Positions 10,630 through 21,250 of a DNA stretch of 64,000 nt are shown here, piece after piece. This DNA is from Aradus depressus (taxonomy: Eukaryota; Arthropoda; Insecta; Hemiptera; Aradidae): NCBI GenBank assembly GCA_963662175.1, contig OY759216.1:46269087-46333086 (forward strand). The letters are read 5' to 3'. The notes under the pieces were generated by a model, which saw nothing but the letters and a program-made list of their open reading frames with translations, did no database searches and had not been told where the DNA came from. Positions within the stretch are counted from its first letter, which is position 1; the number at the start of each line of letters is the position of its first letter. Made by a program: the position numbers and the translations under genes.

Positions 10630-11090
10630 CGAAGTATAGGATTGGCAAAGGTGTAGGGTAATAGGTTTGGAGAGGGCTGCAAACCTCCATTGGACTGGCT
10701 AAAGTGTAGGGTAATAGGATTGGAGCGGGCTATAAACCTCCATTGGACTGGCTAATGTGTAGAATAGTAGGATTGGAGCGGGCTATAAACCTCCATTGGA
10801 CTGGCTAAAGTGTAGAGTAATAGGATTGGAGGGGGCTATAAACCTCCATTGGACTGGCTAAAGTGTAGGGTAATAGGATTGGAGGGGGCTATAAACCTCC
10901 AGTGGACTGGCTAAAGTGTAGAATAGTAGGATTGGAGGGGGCTACAAACCTCCATTGGACTGGCTAAAGTGTAGGATTGTAGGATTGGAGAGGGCTATAA
11001 GCCTCCAGTGGACTGGCTAAGGTGTAGGATAGTAGGATTGAAGAGGGCTACAAACCTCCATTGGACTGGCTAAGGTGTAGGGTAATCGCT
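10630..11090. repeat. 53-bp minisatellite, about 8.6 copies
   Basis: 'cctccattggactggctaa' recurs at 10684, 10737, 10790, 10843, 10896, 10949, 11002 and 11055, exactly 53 bp apart. Units vary at 'ggagcggg/ggaggggg/ggagaggg' and 'gggtaat/gaatagt'. Neighbouring units tend to share variants. No open frame spans the array. Confidence 0.95.
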
Positions 11091-11092
11091 TT

Positions 11093-11175
11093 AAAATGGT
11101 TTTGGAGGGGAAGCGAAAACTTAAATGATTAACCCGTTCTGGGGAAGTACATTGCAGATGATTCACCGATGGCTT
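11093..11175 (-). mobile_element. Family C fragment, reverse
   Basis: 'ggttttggaggggaagcgaa' followed by 'cccgttctggggaagtacat' and 'gattcaccgatggct' are the complement of the family's left internal landmark. The 53-bp array abuts it directly. Confidence 0.75.
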
Positions 11176-12221
11176 TTTCCCTAGCCCTATTAATTCCTAG
11201 TTTTATATTTTAAGTTTTCATATTTACTGTATCGATATTTTTGTGCCGATATATTTTCTTTTTGCTTTTTAACAGCCAATATAGGTATTATTAAAACTAC
11301 AATTCTCTCATATAATTTTCCTCACCGTCAACTAAAATGACCTTCCATCTGCCAGCACATGAGGCGACAGAGGGAAGAATGTCTAAGAACAGTCGCACCT
11401 ACCGGCCGTACATGGAAACTGTCTGATTCTCGCAATGCAAGTCGGTAGTAGGATGTTTACTTGGGAGTCAAGACACGATTTCCCAGTTCGATATGAATAG
11501 AAAGGTCGTGCAGTAGTGTATTTTCCATTCTCCAGTCTCCATCTAATGCTACTCTACCAGTAACCTAGGTAAATTGAGGAAAGTACTAAAAAATAAATAC
11601 ACCACCCAAAAGTAAAAAAATCACAGACAATGTACTTCCCCAGAACGAATCAAACCATTAATATTTCACTCTCCCTCCAAAACCAGTCGACCATTTGCGC
11701 TGATATTCAATAGTTGACTTACATAAGGGCTCCTAAATCCTCAAACTAAATTTTTGGTCGATAAAATAACGTAGGCAGTTATTAGAATTTTTTAGTTGAG
11801 CCCCCTCCTATCGCTGAAATATGACAGGTTATGTTCTCATTGGGTTTTGACTTTAAATATGAAATTTCATATCGATAAGTTCATTACATCGGCAGGTATT
11901 GGGGTTTATGCGTTCAGCCCCCTCTAATCGCCTGCTTCCTTTCGGTCGATTCAACTGAAAATTAATAAGTGTCATCCTTATAAGGTTTTGAATTCACATA
12001 TGAAATTCTGTGCCGACACATTTATTACAACGGCAGTTGTGTTTTTGTATCAAGCTTCTCCTCTAATGCCCCCTTCCCTTTGGTCGATTTGTCTGAAAAT
12101 CAATAGGTAGTCGCTAAATGGTGTTAAATTCACATATAAAATTTCGAGTCAATATATTCATTCTATCGGGCGTCACAGACACACAAACAGAAAGATTCTT
12201 TTTCTTTTCATATTTGTAATA

Positions 12222-12641
12222 CCCTACGGACTACTAAATAGACGATCAAAATTAGACATGACACAAAAACGGAACTGTTACACTTACTTACTGAGACCAT
12301 TATGGACATACGAATCACAGGTATACGGTTCAGCAAAAATATCCAACATCAAACGAATTCAGGCGTTTCAGTCAAAAACTCTCAGACTAATAAAACAGTG
12401 CCCCCCATACATAAACAACAGAACACTTCCTAACGATCTTATGATACACACAGTAACCGACACAATTCAAACTACTTACATACAGTTTTTTAGAAAAATT
12501 TACACATATACAAACGCAGAAATACGTACTTTATCTTCACAACACTTACCACAAAACCCCCCACGAAGGTTGAAGAGAATATGGAACCGCGACTTACTGC
12601 CATCTTACATCATACTCGTTCTTAATTTTTTTTTGACGTGA
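12222..12641 (+). pseudogene. Jockey-type LINE RT C-terminal region
   Basis: The open frame preserves the end of a non-LTR retrotransposon polymerase protein. It reads LLNRRSKLDM, then YLLRPLWTYESQVYGSA, SNIKRIQAFQSKTLRLI, CPPYINNRTL and finally PPRRLKRIWNRDLL. This motif order (RT thumb, then 'iQ.fQsk.LR', then 'RRLKR..p.dLl') is characteristic of Jockey-clade elements. The upstream endonuclease and RT catalytic motifs are missing because of 5' truncation, so it cannot encode activity. The last ~10 codons run into an inserted element. This is the longest uninterrupted LINE frame in the window (about 140 codons). Confidence 0.85.
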
Positions 12642-12836
12642 CAACGTCTTATAATTTGGTACACCGGCACCCCATGTTCGAAAACTGCGTTATGTTACTT
12701 TCGGTAACACGTAACACGCGTATCGCGCATGCGCCGAGAGAGAGAGAGAGACAGCTGTTACTACTAATACAGAATATATATTATATTATAGTACCTACAG
12801 CTGTTACTTTCTGTATATAAAGATAACTTAGTTATC

Positions 12837-12867
<31 letters not shown>

Positions 12868-13285
12868 GGGCTTTATGTACGGTGCATATTAGCCATGTCA
12901 ATGTGTTATATATAATTATTTTAAGACATCCATGGCCCCGGGAGGGAGTTCTATCTACGAAATAAAACTCACTCCCGGACGGGATTCGAACCCGCAAACC
13001 ATAGTGAGACCATGCGACCAAAGCCCTACGCTCTAGCCCGCACGACCACCATGGCCCCCGAACCAATATTATTATTATTAGATATATACAGATTAATAAT
13101 ATTAATAATAAATTCGTTTTTTAACTATTATGCTTATGAATGTTTTCTTTCTGTATTGTTTTTAAATTGTTTCAAGGTTCAAAAATGTTATTGAAATGAT
13201 TTGTTATATTTGATTCCTGACACTTTCGCTATCTCGCTGTCACGCTCATTTCGCCACGCATCGGAGTTGCACGCACCCGATTTTT
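12636..13285. mobile_element. ~650-bp insert within the LINE 3' UTR
   Basis: Compared with the uninterrupted UTR at 45955-45995, the LINE sequence is split at a T-run here. The insert opens with a small hairpin (GACGT-GACA-ACGTC) and 'ataatttggtacaccggcac'. It closes with 'tgtcacgctcatttcgccac' and 'gcatcggagttgcacgcacc'. It contains a complete SINE B. The ends show no clear inverted repeats or TSD, so the class is unknown. Confidence 0.7.
12841..13058 (-). mobile_element. SINE B copy, full length, with poly-A
   Basis: In reverse orientation it starts with a ~27-nt T-run (its poly-A tail). It continues through the complement of 'cgggagtgagttttatttcg' and a B-box (GGTTCGAATCC), and ends at 'accaccatggccccc'. 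It is longer at the head than the copy at 2730. It is nested inside the 650-bp insert. Confidence 0.9.
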
Positions 13286-13690
13286 TTTTTATACATCATT
13301 TTCCTTTACATTTCTCATCTCTCTTACCCATCCATCAAAATTGTCTTTCAATTCCTTTTTATTTACTTATTTATTTTTATTTTATTTTTATTTTTTTTTC
13401 TGTTGTTGTCTTAATAATTAAAATAAATTTTCGTCCTGAGGACCTACCACTGTGTGGCCTTCCTCTCACATGCCATTCACGCCAACTTGTCAATACCTAC
13501 CATCATAGATGCTGGTTGTTGCACCCTAGCAACAGTTGTATCTTTATAAATGAAAGACAAAAAAATAAAAATAAAAATAAAAAATATTTGTAATCTGGAT
13601 GTCGGAAAACAAGAAATTGCGTGGAAAATTCCGCATCGAATTATTGACCGATTACTTAACTTCGTATAGCTGGAGAACTAAAATAAATTT

Positions 13691-14601
13691 TGTAAGTATC
13701 CCTATTTTATTCCCCAATGATATGGGGCTATATTTATGGAAACTGCAGGAAATAACGTTGCATTTCTACTTTCTTTATATAATTATTAAAATAGCTGGAA
13801 GGTACAGGTTCATCCGGAGAGGTTCGCCATTGACAAATTCTTATCTAGATGATTCTTACCAACCTGTTATTATTGAGAAATCAAGTCAAATCAAAACACG
13901 GTTAATAACCGACCAAATTATTCAATGATCAGGTTAAAGCAGATAAGTGTATTTCTAAAAAGTGTAATTTAACTGGCTCCAGAGAAATCTTGTAAATCAG
14001 AACAATTGAGAAAGTTCAACAAATATGAAAAAAAATATTACAGAGACCTGTCATTAGGTCACACAGTGAAGGGTTCCGTGAGTGAACAATGGATTGATGT
14101 ATCAATGAAGGTACTGACTATCAGTCAATACTACTGCTTAACTAAAAGGACCTACAGGAGGGTCAAACGATGGATTCGAACCAACAATTGACAGTAACTA
14201 TATGAAAAAACTAACAAATCCCCCACCGCGATTTTATCAACAATTTTTCGTTCTCTCTCTAAAACTAATTTGTCTGAAACTCAATTGGTCTCTCACTCAG
14301 AATTCTCAAGCCTCATATTAAAATGTCATTTTAGTACATTCACTATTACTGCTTAAGGTCTCTCATTCTTGGTCAGCCTCGAATGCTGGACGGTGCATTG
14401 GCAAAGAAAGAACGCGGATGGAAACAACGAGGTGGAAGAATGGGGATGCCATAGAACCGGGGTTATTTCGAGGGGTTTCGAGCTGAAATTTAGCTATTTA
14501 TTTTATGTGAATTACCTAATTTTGTTTGATATTGATTTTAAGTTCGATAATACCCGACGTTATTTATAACAACTGTTTAATAAAAAAAATTTCCTGTGTT
14601 T
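13691..14601. other. Unassigned stretch
   Basis: No recognised gene or element. Small open frames at 14006-14191 and 14369-14569 show no domain and no splice context. Confidence 0.45.
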
Positions 14602-14695
14602 TAGTTAGTTATTATCACTCTTGTCCGGGCTTTAACTACGAGGTTATATCGCCTACGATCATATCGAGTTCTTTCGACGCTCTGGTGGACATGAG
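14602..14695 (-). mobile_element. SINE A 3' fragment
   Basis: Only the 3' body is present: 'ttagttagttattatcactc', 'gggctttaactacgaggtta', 'cgctctggtggacatgag'. Confidence 0.75.
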
Positions 14696-14946
14696 AAAGA
14701 ATAATAAATAATATTACTTTATTACATAAATAAAGATTAGTGGAATAAAAGAAATAGATCCTTGAGCTGTATGGAAACAAAGAATAACGATCTGAGTAGG
14801 TTGGCTCAATTAATAGCAGTAATTAGGATGCATGAGAAGGTTGCACATTGTCCTGCAGTTGGGGCTAAATAACAAGTTGTCACAGATCAGCAAATCCTTC
14901 TTTAGAGATGACATATATGTTGGAAGAGTATCCATGTTCAGGCGCA

Positions 14947-15317
14947 AATCTCCAAGATCCCTTCATCTCCAAGATCCCTTCATCTCCAAGATCCCTTCAT
15001 CTCTAAGATCCCTTCATCTCCAAGATCCCTTCATCTCCAAGATCCCTTCATCTCCAAGATCCCTTCATCTCTAAGATCCCTTCATCTCCAAGATCCCTTC
15101 ATTTCCAAGATCCCTTCATCTCTAAGATCCCTTCATCTCCAAGATCCCTTCATTTCCAAGATCCCTTCATCTCCAAGATCCCTTCATCTCCAAGATCCCT
15201 TCATCTCCAAGATCCCTTCATCTCCAAGATCCCTTCACCTCTAAGATCCCTTCATCTCCAAGATCCCTTCATCTCCAAGATCCCTTCATCTCCAAGATCC
15301 CTTCATCTCCAAGATCC
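14947..15317. repeat. 17-bp minisatellite, about 22 copies
   Basis: The unit 'tctccaagatcccttca' is repeated head to tail, with point variants 'tctctaag', 'tttccaag' and 'cacctctaag'. The array is otherwise very homogeneous, which indicates recent expansion. The open frame running into it at 14832-15074 is an artefact of the repeat. Confidence 0.95.
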
Positions 15318-15484
15318 CGCTCAAAGAAGTGCTTGCTCAACATTTATTAGTTTTGGAGTCTTTGAGACTTTTAATTTTGGAGGGCCCGCTCCACAAATTT
15401 GTGAAGGAAAAATGTTGTATTTAGTTAAATGGGCTCGGGAAAGAAGTAGATAAATACTAAAAAGTCATTGGGGAAACACAAGCA

Positions 15485-16160
15485 ATATACTTCCCCAGAA
15501 CGAATTAATGAATTAAACTTTTGGATCATCGTGTTGATACATTCGTTACATCGTCACATTGAGGGTTTTTGAGTTTCACCCTCCACTGATTCTCTCTTCC
15601 CATTGGCTGATACGGCTGAAAGTTGATATGTGTGATCCCTATGGGGTTTTGGATTTACATTTAAAATTTCGTTTCGTTATACTTCGGCAGTTATTGAGTT
15701 TGTTGTGTTTCCTTTGGCCAATTTAGCTGAAAATCAATAACTGGTGTTCTTATGAGGTTCTGGGCTCACATATAAACTTTCGTGTCAATCTACCTACGTA
15801 TTTCATTATAACAAAAACTTCAATAACTGCCATTCTAATGAATGTATTGACACGAAATTTCACATGTTAATTCATAACCCCTTAATGCATCTATTAATTT
15901 TCCGAAAAATCGACCGAAGGGAAGGGGGACTTGAGAAAAGGGGCTGGATCCAAATACCCTAATAACTGCCGATGTAATGAATGTGTCGACACTAGATTTA
16001 GTGTGAGAATTCAGAAGACCTTATATAAGTCAACTATATACCTATATATATTTTTAGTCCAATCGGTCGATTGCCTTTGGAGGGAGAGCGAACATTTGAT
16101 TGATTAATTCGTGCTGGGGAAGTACATCTCTGTGCAATTTACAGAAGACTTTTTTTATTT
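15485..16160. mobile_element. Family C inverted (foldback) copy
   Basis: The left half begins 'tacttccccagaacgaatta' and runs forward through modules to about 15825. From there the sequence switches to the reverse orientation ('taactgccattctaatgaat'). It ends with the complement of the same landmark, 'aattcgtgctggggaagtac'. Both outer ends are therefore the internal landmark, and the usual terminal repeats are absent. Confidence 0.85.
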
Positions 16161-16619
16161 TATTTTCATATGTGTATATATGTCAAAACAGCCCTTAGAA
16201 TAATAAAAAAAATATAACTTTTTGAGTAATAATCTTAAAATTTCATGCGTTATTCAACAAATTTTATCACCTTTTTTAGGAATAATTCATAAAATAGAAC
16301 AAAACAGATTTGCTTTTGAGGATAAGGTAAGTTGTTTGAAAAAAACAAAGATTCATATAAGAAGACAAGCAAGGAGAGAGATAACTGATTTCACGGACCA
16401 AGATAAATTTCATGGTGACATTAAAGCGGAGAAGGCACAAAGTGGCTGAACTTGACTGCCGGCTTCAAGTCCAAGGTCAACAATGAATGGTTACAGGATC
16501 CAGCCACTCTGAAGAAGTGAATAGGTTCATGATAAGTCAGCTATCATAAGCCCTAGTACAGGGTGTTTTACCCTCCAGGACAGAAGGTAAACAGAAATAA
16601 CGGGGGGGGAGAGAGAAAA
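16161..16619. other. Unassigned stretch
   Basis: No clear element. The small open frame at 16222-16449 has no recognisable domain. Confidence 0.45.
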
Positions 16620-16738
16620 AGTCGTAGGTGAATCAATGGGAATGTACTTCCCCAGCAGCATGAATTAATCAATTAAGTGTTCACTCTCCCTCCATTATCA
16701 TTTGGCCTAAAAGTCAATAATTGACTTAAATAAGCGTT

Positions 16739-17116
16739 AAGGACCTTTTGGAGCGTACTTGGAGAGAAAAGACCAGGCAGTCGAAGATGTTCCTGGAAGG
16801 AGAGTCCAGAGTTCTGAAACACGGGATCCTGAACCTCAAAAGGAACGAGCTTAGGGAACTGACTGGAGATCTCACAGGACATGGTCCGTTCAATAGACAC
16901 CTACACACTGTGGGAGTCAAGGACAGTCCTACCTGCGATAGATGTGGGAAAGAAGACGAAACGGTGGCACACTTCCTGGGCATCTGCTCGGGATATGCGC
17001 GAATGAGATTCCGCATCTTTGGTAGAGATGTAAACGCAGAGGAAGACTTTAGAAGATTGGACTATGAGAGCATTCTCAGGTGCATTAAGGAAACTGGGAG
17101 ACTGAGCACTCCATGA
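16739..17116 (+). pseudogene. LINE C-terminal zinc-knuckle fragment (RNase H / post-RT region)
   Basis: The open frame reads LTGDLTGHGPFNRHLHTVGV, then a CCHC-like cluster DSPTCDRCGKEDETVAHFLGIC (written here as spaced residues C-x2-C-x7-H-x4-C), and ends at a stop at 17114. The 'GH.pl..hLh..g...sp.C..Cg..e.t..H....C' pattern is the standard C-terminus of several insect LINE clades (R1/I/Jockey groups). It is 5'-truncated directly into family C sequence, and upstream RT motifs are absent. The 3' UTR follows to about 17245 ('aagcccagcgcttccaggga', 'ccggcccaccacattta') and then (TA)n at 17252-17278. A piece of the same UTR recurs at 34168-34230. Confidence 0.8.
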
Positions 17117-17245
17117 AGGGCTTGGTTTAGGTAGTATAAGTATAAACATACAGTTAATATAATAAGGGGGAAGCCCAGCGCTTCCAGGGAAGGGAGAAGA
17201 GCACTGGATGCTTAGGCTCCTAGGTGTAAAACACCGGCCCACCAC

Positions 17246-17281
<36 letters not shown>

Positions 17282-17464
17282 GCTGTTGAGACCTCATTAG
17301 CATTATTAACGTTTTTGAGTCGAGCTTCCTTCTCTGATCCCACCCTAGCTTTCAGGGGATTTAACTGAAGTTTAATAGGTGTGTTCCTTATCGAGTTTTG
17401 AATTCAAATATAGAATTTCATACATCGACAGATATTGGAGTTTCTGGGTTGTGCCCCCTCCGAT

Positions 17465-18168
17465 CAGTGGCGGCGAGTGGAGTCTAAAATTGGGGGGGGC
17501 AAAGCCACCGGGGGGTCTGGGGGCTATGGAATACCCCCCAGCTGAGGGGGGGTCCGGGGGCCCTCCCCCGGAAAATTTATTTAAAAATGGGTAAAATTTA
17601 GTGGGTTTTTAAAGCGATCTAGATACACAATTTTGTATCAGCACACTTAGTTTTATTTAGTAAAACACCTAGTTTACCTGAAGTTACTAAAGAACTTACT
17701 CTATACAATTTTTCGTACCATATCACACAACAATATGGTTGTGTGGAAAAAGTTCAGACTTTTTGTTTTAAAACAATGTTAAGCGTCTGTTCTTCCGCCT
17801 ACCGTACACTTCAACACATTTGTCTAAGTTGAGGTCCATGTTCTCAATGGCTAACATCGCACAGTGCGTCAGCCAGTGTTGAAGCATGGTGTTCCGTAAA
17901 TAACTTTTTACTCTTTTCAACACACTAAAAGACCGTTCAGCAGATGCCGTGGACACTGGGACAGTCAAAAACAACTTTAGCAACTTGAACAGATTTGGAA
18001 ACACATTTTTATTGTGTTATTATGATTCATGATGATCATTATCACTAAATAAATATTTTATTTACATTTTTGAGGCAGTCAAATATTAAATTTGAAAAAC
18101 CATTTAAGTGCTTCCTCAAAAAGCGGGGGGCGACCGCCCCCCCTCGCACCCCCGAGTCGCCGCCACTG
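17465..18168 (-). mobile_element. 704-bp hAT element with 8-bp TSD
   Basis: The ends are CAGTGGCGGCGA at left and its complement TCGCCGCCACTG at right. The flanks CCTCCGAT (17457-17464) and CCTCTGAT (18169-18176) form an 8-bp duplication with one mismatch, the hallmark length of hAT transposition. It is an internally deleted derivative retaining only the C-terminal part of the transposase, in reverse orientation. G/C-rich runs lie next to both ends. Confidence 0.92.
17768..18004 (-). pseudogene. hAT transposase C-terminal dimerisation domain
   Basis: The reverse frame reads FLTVPVSTASAERSFSVLK, then LRNTM and AMLAIENMDL. 'P.s.a.aERsFS.lk.ik..lR..m' is the conserved core of the hAT-family dimerisation domain, including the invariant ERSFS. 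The catalytic DDE region is missing. It ends about 300 bp from the left terminal repeat of the 704-bp element that carries it. With no catalytic core it cannot support transposition by itself. Confidence 0.88.
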
Positions 18169-18410
18169 CCTCTGATCCCCCCTTTTCATTCGTCCATTCC
18201 ACTTAAAATTCATAGGTGTCATCCTTATAAAGTGTTGAACTTACATATGAAATTTTGTGCCGATAAATTCATTACAAAGCCAATTATTAGATTTTGCCTC
18301 CTCCCTAATCCCCCCTTCCCTTTGGCCGAATTGACTGAAAATTAATAGATATCGTAGAATTATCTAATTTCAGAACGATCAGATAACTTCCCTTATACTT
18401 CGTACAAATA

Positions 18411-18904
18411 TAATAATTTCGATAGATGAAATTCATTGCCGGGACTTATCAATACGTTTTTACGAAGTGTGGATTATGGACAGGTTTTCATGGTGGTTAT
18501 TCACCAGGTTTATGAATCCATTTCCGATTTTCGGCCTACGGAACCTCAAAAATATAATTAAATAAAGGATAAAGTTGTGAAAAAAATAAATAAATAATAA
18601 CACTACTGATAGTAGTATCGCTCATTATTTAACATCATACTATCGTCAAAAATTGATAGATGTAATATCAAAAAAATAAAATTTTTTTCATGTTTGAGAA
18701 AATATCAATAAGGTGAAATCTTAAAGACAGTAAATATGTATTCAACTGAATACAATTTCACTGGGATTCCATACAATAATTGACCTAAATAAAAATAGTT
18801 CTTAAATAGATGAGGTCGTCAAATAACAAATTCCTGACTACAGCATTATTGTGAAACTTAAATATAAACTATGAATTACTATTTCTTAAATTTGTTTAAA
18901 AATA
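18411..18904. other. Unassigned AT-rich stretch
   Basis: Nothing recognised. Confidence 0.4.
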
Positions 18905-19010
18905 TGTACTTTTTACTTCCCCAGCTATGTATAGAAGAAGTTATGTAATCCGTCAGAAATTCGAGAAATGTTGAGTTTTCACCTGATTTCATGCTTTTTG
19001 TTGATTGAAA
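18905..19010 (+). mobile_element. Family C left terminal repeat fragment
   Basis: 'acttccccagctatgtatag' then 'agaagttatgtaatccgtca' and 'ttttcacctgatttcatg', ending in an A-run at 19009-19028. Confidence 0.8.
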
Positions 19011-19116
19011 AAAAAAAAAAAAAAAAAAGTTAAAATTTTACTTTTCTCTTAAGCAGATAGCATTTATTTTTTATTTATTGATTCTTATTATTTTTATACG
19101 AGTAATTTTAAGAGTT

Positions 19117-19454
19117 ATTAGTTAGTTATTCAGACTCATGCCCGAGCTTTAACTACGAGGACATATCGCCTATTACCAGAGATCTCTTTTGTCACTCTGG
19201 TGGATATGACGCCCGACTCTACTATGGGAGTTCTAAATATTGCAAACACTAAACTTTTATTCAGCTAGGGTCGGTCTCTACCTGACATCGTAGAGGCTCG
19301 GGGCCATCGCTTAACGTCCCATTCAAAGGACGGCATGCTCAAGGTGTTTTTACCTTCTACATAAAAAAAAAACTAAGGGCCTCGGTCGGATTTCGAACCC
19401 GCGATCTTGAGCTGAGTAAGCAAACAAGTATACCACTGAGCTATCGGCGCCCTC
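19117..19454 (-). mobile_element. SINE A copy, nearly full length
   Basis: Full-length reverse copy from 'gttagttattcagactcatg' to 'gagctatcggcgccctca'. The conserved block 'gcttaacgtcccattcaaag' and the complement of the B-box ('cggatttcgaacccgcg') are clear. It is a good copy for a consensus. Confidence 0.92.
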
Positions 19455-19919
19455 ATGAATCTCATCTGTTCTATATTGTCATTTATAAACGTATTTGAAA
19501 TAATAAATATTCTTATTCATTTCAAATCCCTACAGCATCAGGGAATGTACACCAACACATCGAGCTGCTTAGCTTTAGGGCATCCCCGTCATATGATCCA
19601 GCTGTTCGTACTCAGTAACTCACTTGCTTCTTCAAAGAGAGCTCGCATTTTCCATCCCATTCTGATGTCTTCGTTTCTTTTGTGGTCAAGTAGCAAGTAC
19701 ATCAAATATAATACTGTATAATTGAAGAATAAGTATATAATAGTAGGTACTAATCGTAGTATTGCCTCACTTAAGGAGAAAGGGGCCGACAGTCAGAAAA
19801 GTCGTATATTTGTAGACATGTTTAATTCCGAAAAATGCATGGGATCAATAATTATAGATATATATATAATTATAATTTTATATTATATATATATAATATA
19901 AAATTATATTTTATATATA

Positions 19920-19957
<38 letters not shown>

Positions 19958-21085
19958 CAATTACTTGGGAAGTGAGGAAAGTCATTAATATTGTAGTGAA
20001 AAGTCGCCTCAATCATATGTACACTTTTTTGCAGATCTTGGGTATATATCTCTTATATATAGGAGAAAACGGAGAGATATATAATAATAAAAACTGCCAC
20101 AAGTCTTCCTAAGATAAACAGAAAACCAGAGGTTTAATAGAGGTGGCTCGGCGAACTTGGAGCCCGGCGGTAGAAGGTTTCAGGAATTCAACCTTTTCCG
20201 TTGTTTTTAATTTTTTTGCAAAAGATGTCGACGGAGTCATTAGAAATACAAGATGCTATTGTCTTCAGGACGAAGCTAAGAAAACTTGTTTCCTACAATT
20301 TTTTACTATCATAAAGACATTTTTTACAACAATTTAATGACTATTCATACTTTCGAAATCGATTCTTGGTCCAATGTATTTTTCTGAAATTAAAAAAAAA
20401 AAAGGAAGACAACAAACCAGGAAATGGACTCTAGGAATACCGTACTTTTCTGACAGTCGTTTCCCTTTCTCCTTAATAGTTGGAAAACCAAGTTGATCCA
20501 GTACACAACCTACCTTGCGACCGTCTACCAAACACGGCTCTTTGGAGAGACGAGAAAAAAGAAAAAGTAATGTCAAGACAATGTTGTCGAGAAGACACTC
20601 CATTGTGATCCAATATTGACAACACAAATAGACGACTTATCCTGTCTGAACATCAGATCTGTGACCAAAGTGACTCGACTCGCTTTAGTACATCGGTTCA
20701 CATAACTCAATTTGGAACACAAATCAGTTTGTTTATGGGGATCTGTCAAAATTTATGATGAGGGTCGCTGATAAGAGGGAAACAAATTTAAAAAGAGATA
20801 ATTCACTGATTTTATGACTATGAGCTCAACAATGTTGCATATCATCTCAAAGGTACGCTATTTAGTCTGCTATGCCATCCTAAATGCATATAATCTATAT
20901 AACAATGTTTTTTAAATAATTTTGTATCTATTACCGCAAGGGCTACAGCATCGCAAACCTATTGTTGGATTTTCCCACCCCTCCATAAAACTGAGTTGAA
21001 AAAATGTTTTAAATAATAAATAGGTACATATAATTTCCCTGGTGATTTGGTAGCAGCCATGAGGAATCATCTGCTTTTTTTTCCC
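19455..21085. other. Unassigned stretch with AT-rich palindromic satellite
   Basis: A long alternating TA tract with internal palindromes lies at about 19855-19953. A 97-codon open frame on the minus strand (20334-20627; includes VDGRKVGCVLDQLGFPTI) is the largest here, but I recognise no family and see no splice context. The + frame at 20143-20337 is likewise unassigned. Confidence 0.4.
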
Positions 21086-21250
21086 CTATAACTGATTGGT
21101 CAGTGCTTTAGGGTCTCAAGAAAACTATCTTCCAACAAACTGCCATATCGAAAAACTCCGACAGCTAGCTCAAATACGTCTCCACAATAGCAATAGAAAT
21201 TTTAGGATAATACTTGTAGGATTTAGACATGAGTTTTGTCTTAAAAGTGT
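21086..21250 (+). pseudogene. LINE C-terminal fragment, same family as 23215-23655
   Basis: It reads LVSALGSQENYL, then NCHIEKLRQLAQIRLHNSNR and FRIILVGFRHEFC. It matches residue for residue, with few changes, the minus-strand LINE fragment 2 kb downstream. It breaks off before the cysteine/histidine cluster and has no 3' UTR. It is a short decayed copy and adds nothing functional. Confidence 0.7.

Larger units (their letters stand above)
12221..13583 (+). mobile_element. 5'-truncated Jockey-type LINE with 11-bp TSD
   Basis: ATATTTGTAAT is present on both sides (12210-12220 and 13584-13594), inside family C sequence. The LINE carries the end of the RT open frame, then a 3' UTR. The UTR contains 'tcgtcctgaggacctaccac' and 'catagatgctggttgttgca' and ends in A-rich (AAAAAT)n. 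The same UTR occurs at 45893-46272 and 54000-54275. The UTR is itself interrupted at 12636-13285. Confidence 0.9.
11610..13690 (+). mobile_element. Family C copy interrupted by a LINE
   Basis: It starts at the 'aatgtacttccccagaacga' landmark and contains four modules, each with a '..cgata..ttcatta..cggcag' core or variant. It is broken at 12220 by a Jockey-type LINE. After the LINE, sequence resumes at 13584 with 'taatctggatgtcggaaaac' and the right terminal repeat, ending 'acttcgtatagctggagaac'. The two halves rejoin in register when the LINE is removed. Confidence 0.9.
16620..18410 (+). mobile_element. Family C copy split by a LINE and a hAT element
   Basis: It starts 'gtgaatcaatgggaatgtac' with the ACTTCCCCAG landmark at about 16645. 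It is interrupted at about 16738 by a LINE fragment and resumes near 17290. It is interrupted again at 17465-18168 by a hAT element. It ends around the degraded terminus 'cccttatacttcgtac' near 18400. Module order is preserved across both insertions. Confidence 0.85.

Noticed and set aside
13665..13680. TAACTTCGTATAGC here and at 40329 matches 14 bases of a loxP arm and spacer.
   Set aside because: The match arises from the family C hairpin (TATAC-GAA-GTATA). The 34-bp loxP structure with a second arm in the right place is absent, and other copies diverge from it.
14832..15317. Short regularly spaced repeats, considered as a CRISPR array.
   Set aside because: Units are contiguous 17-mers with no spacers, in a eukaryotic context; it is a minisatellite.
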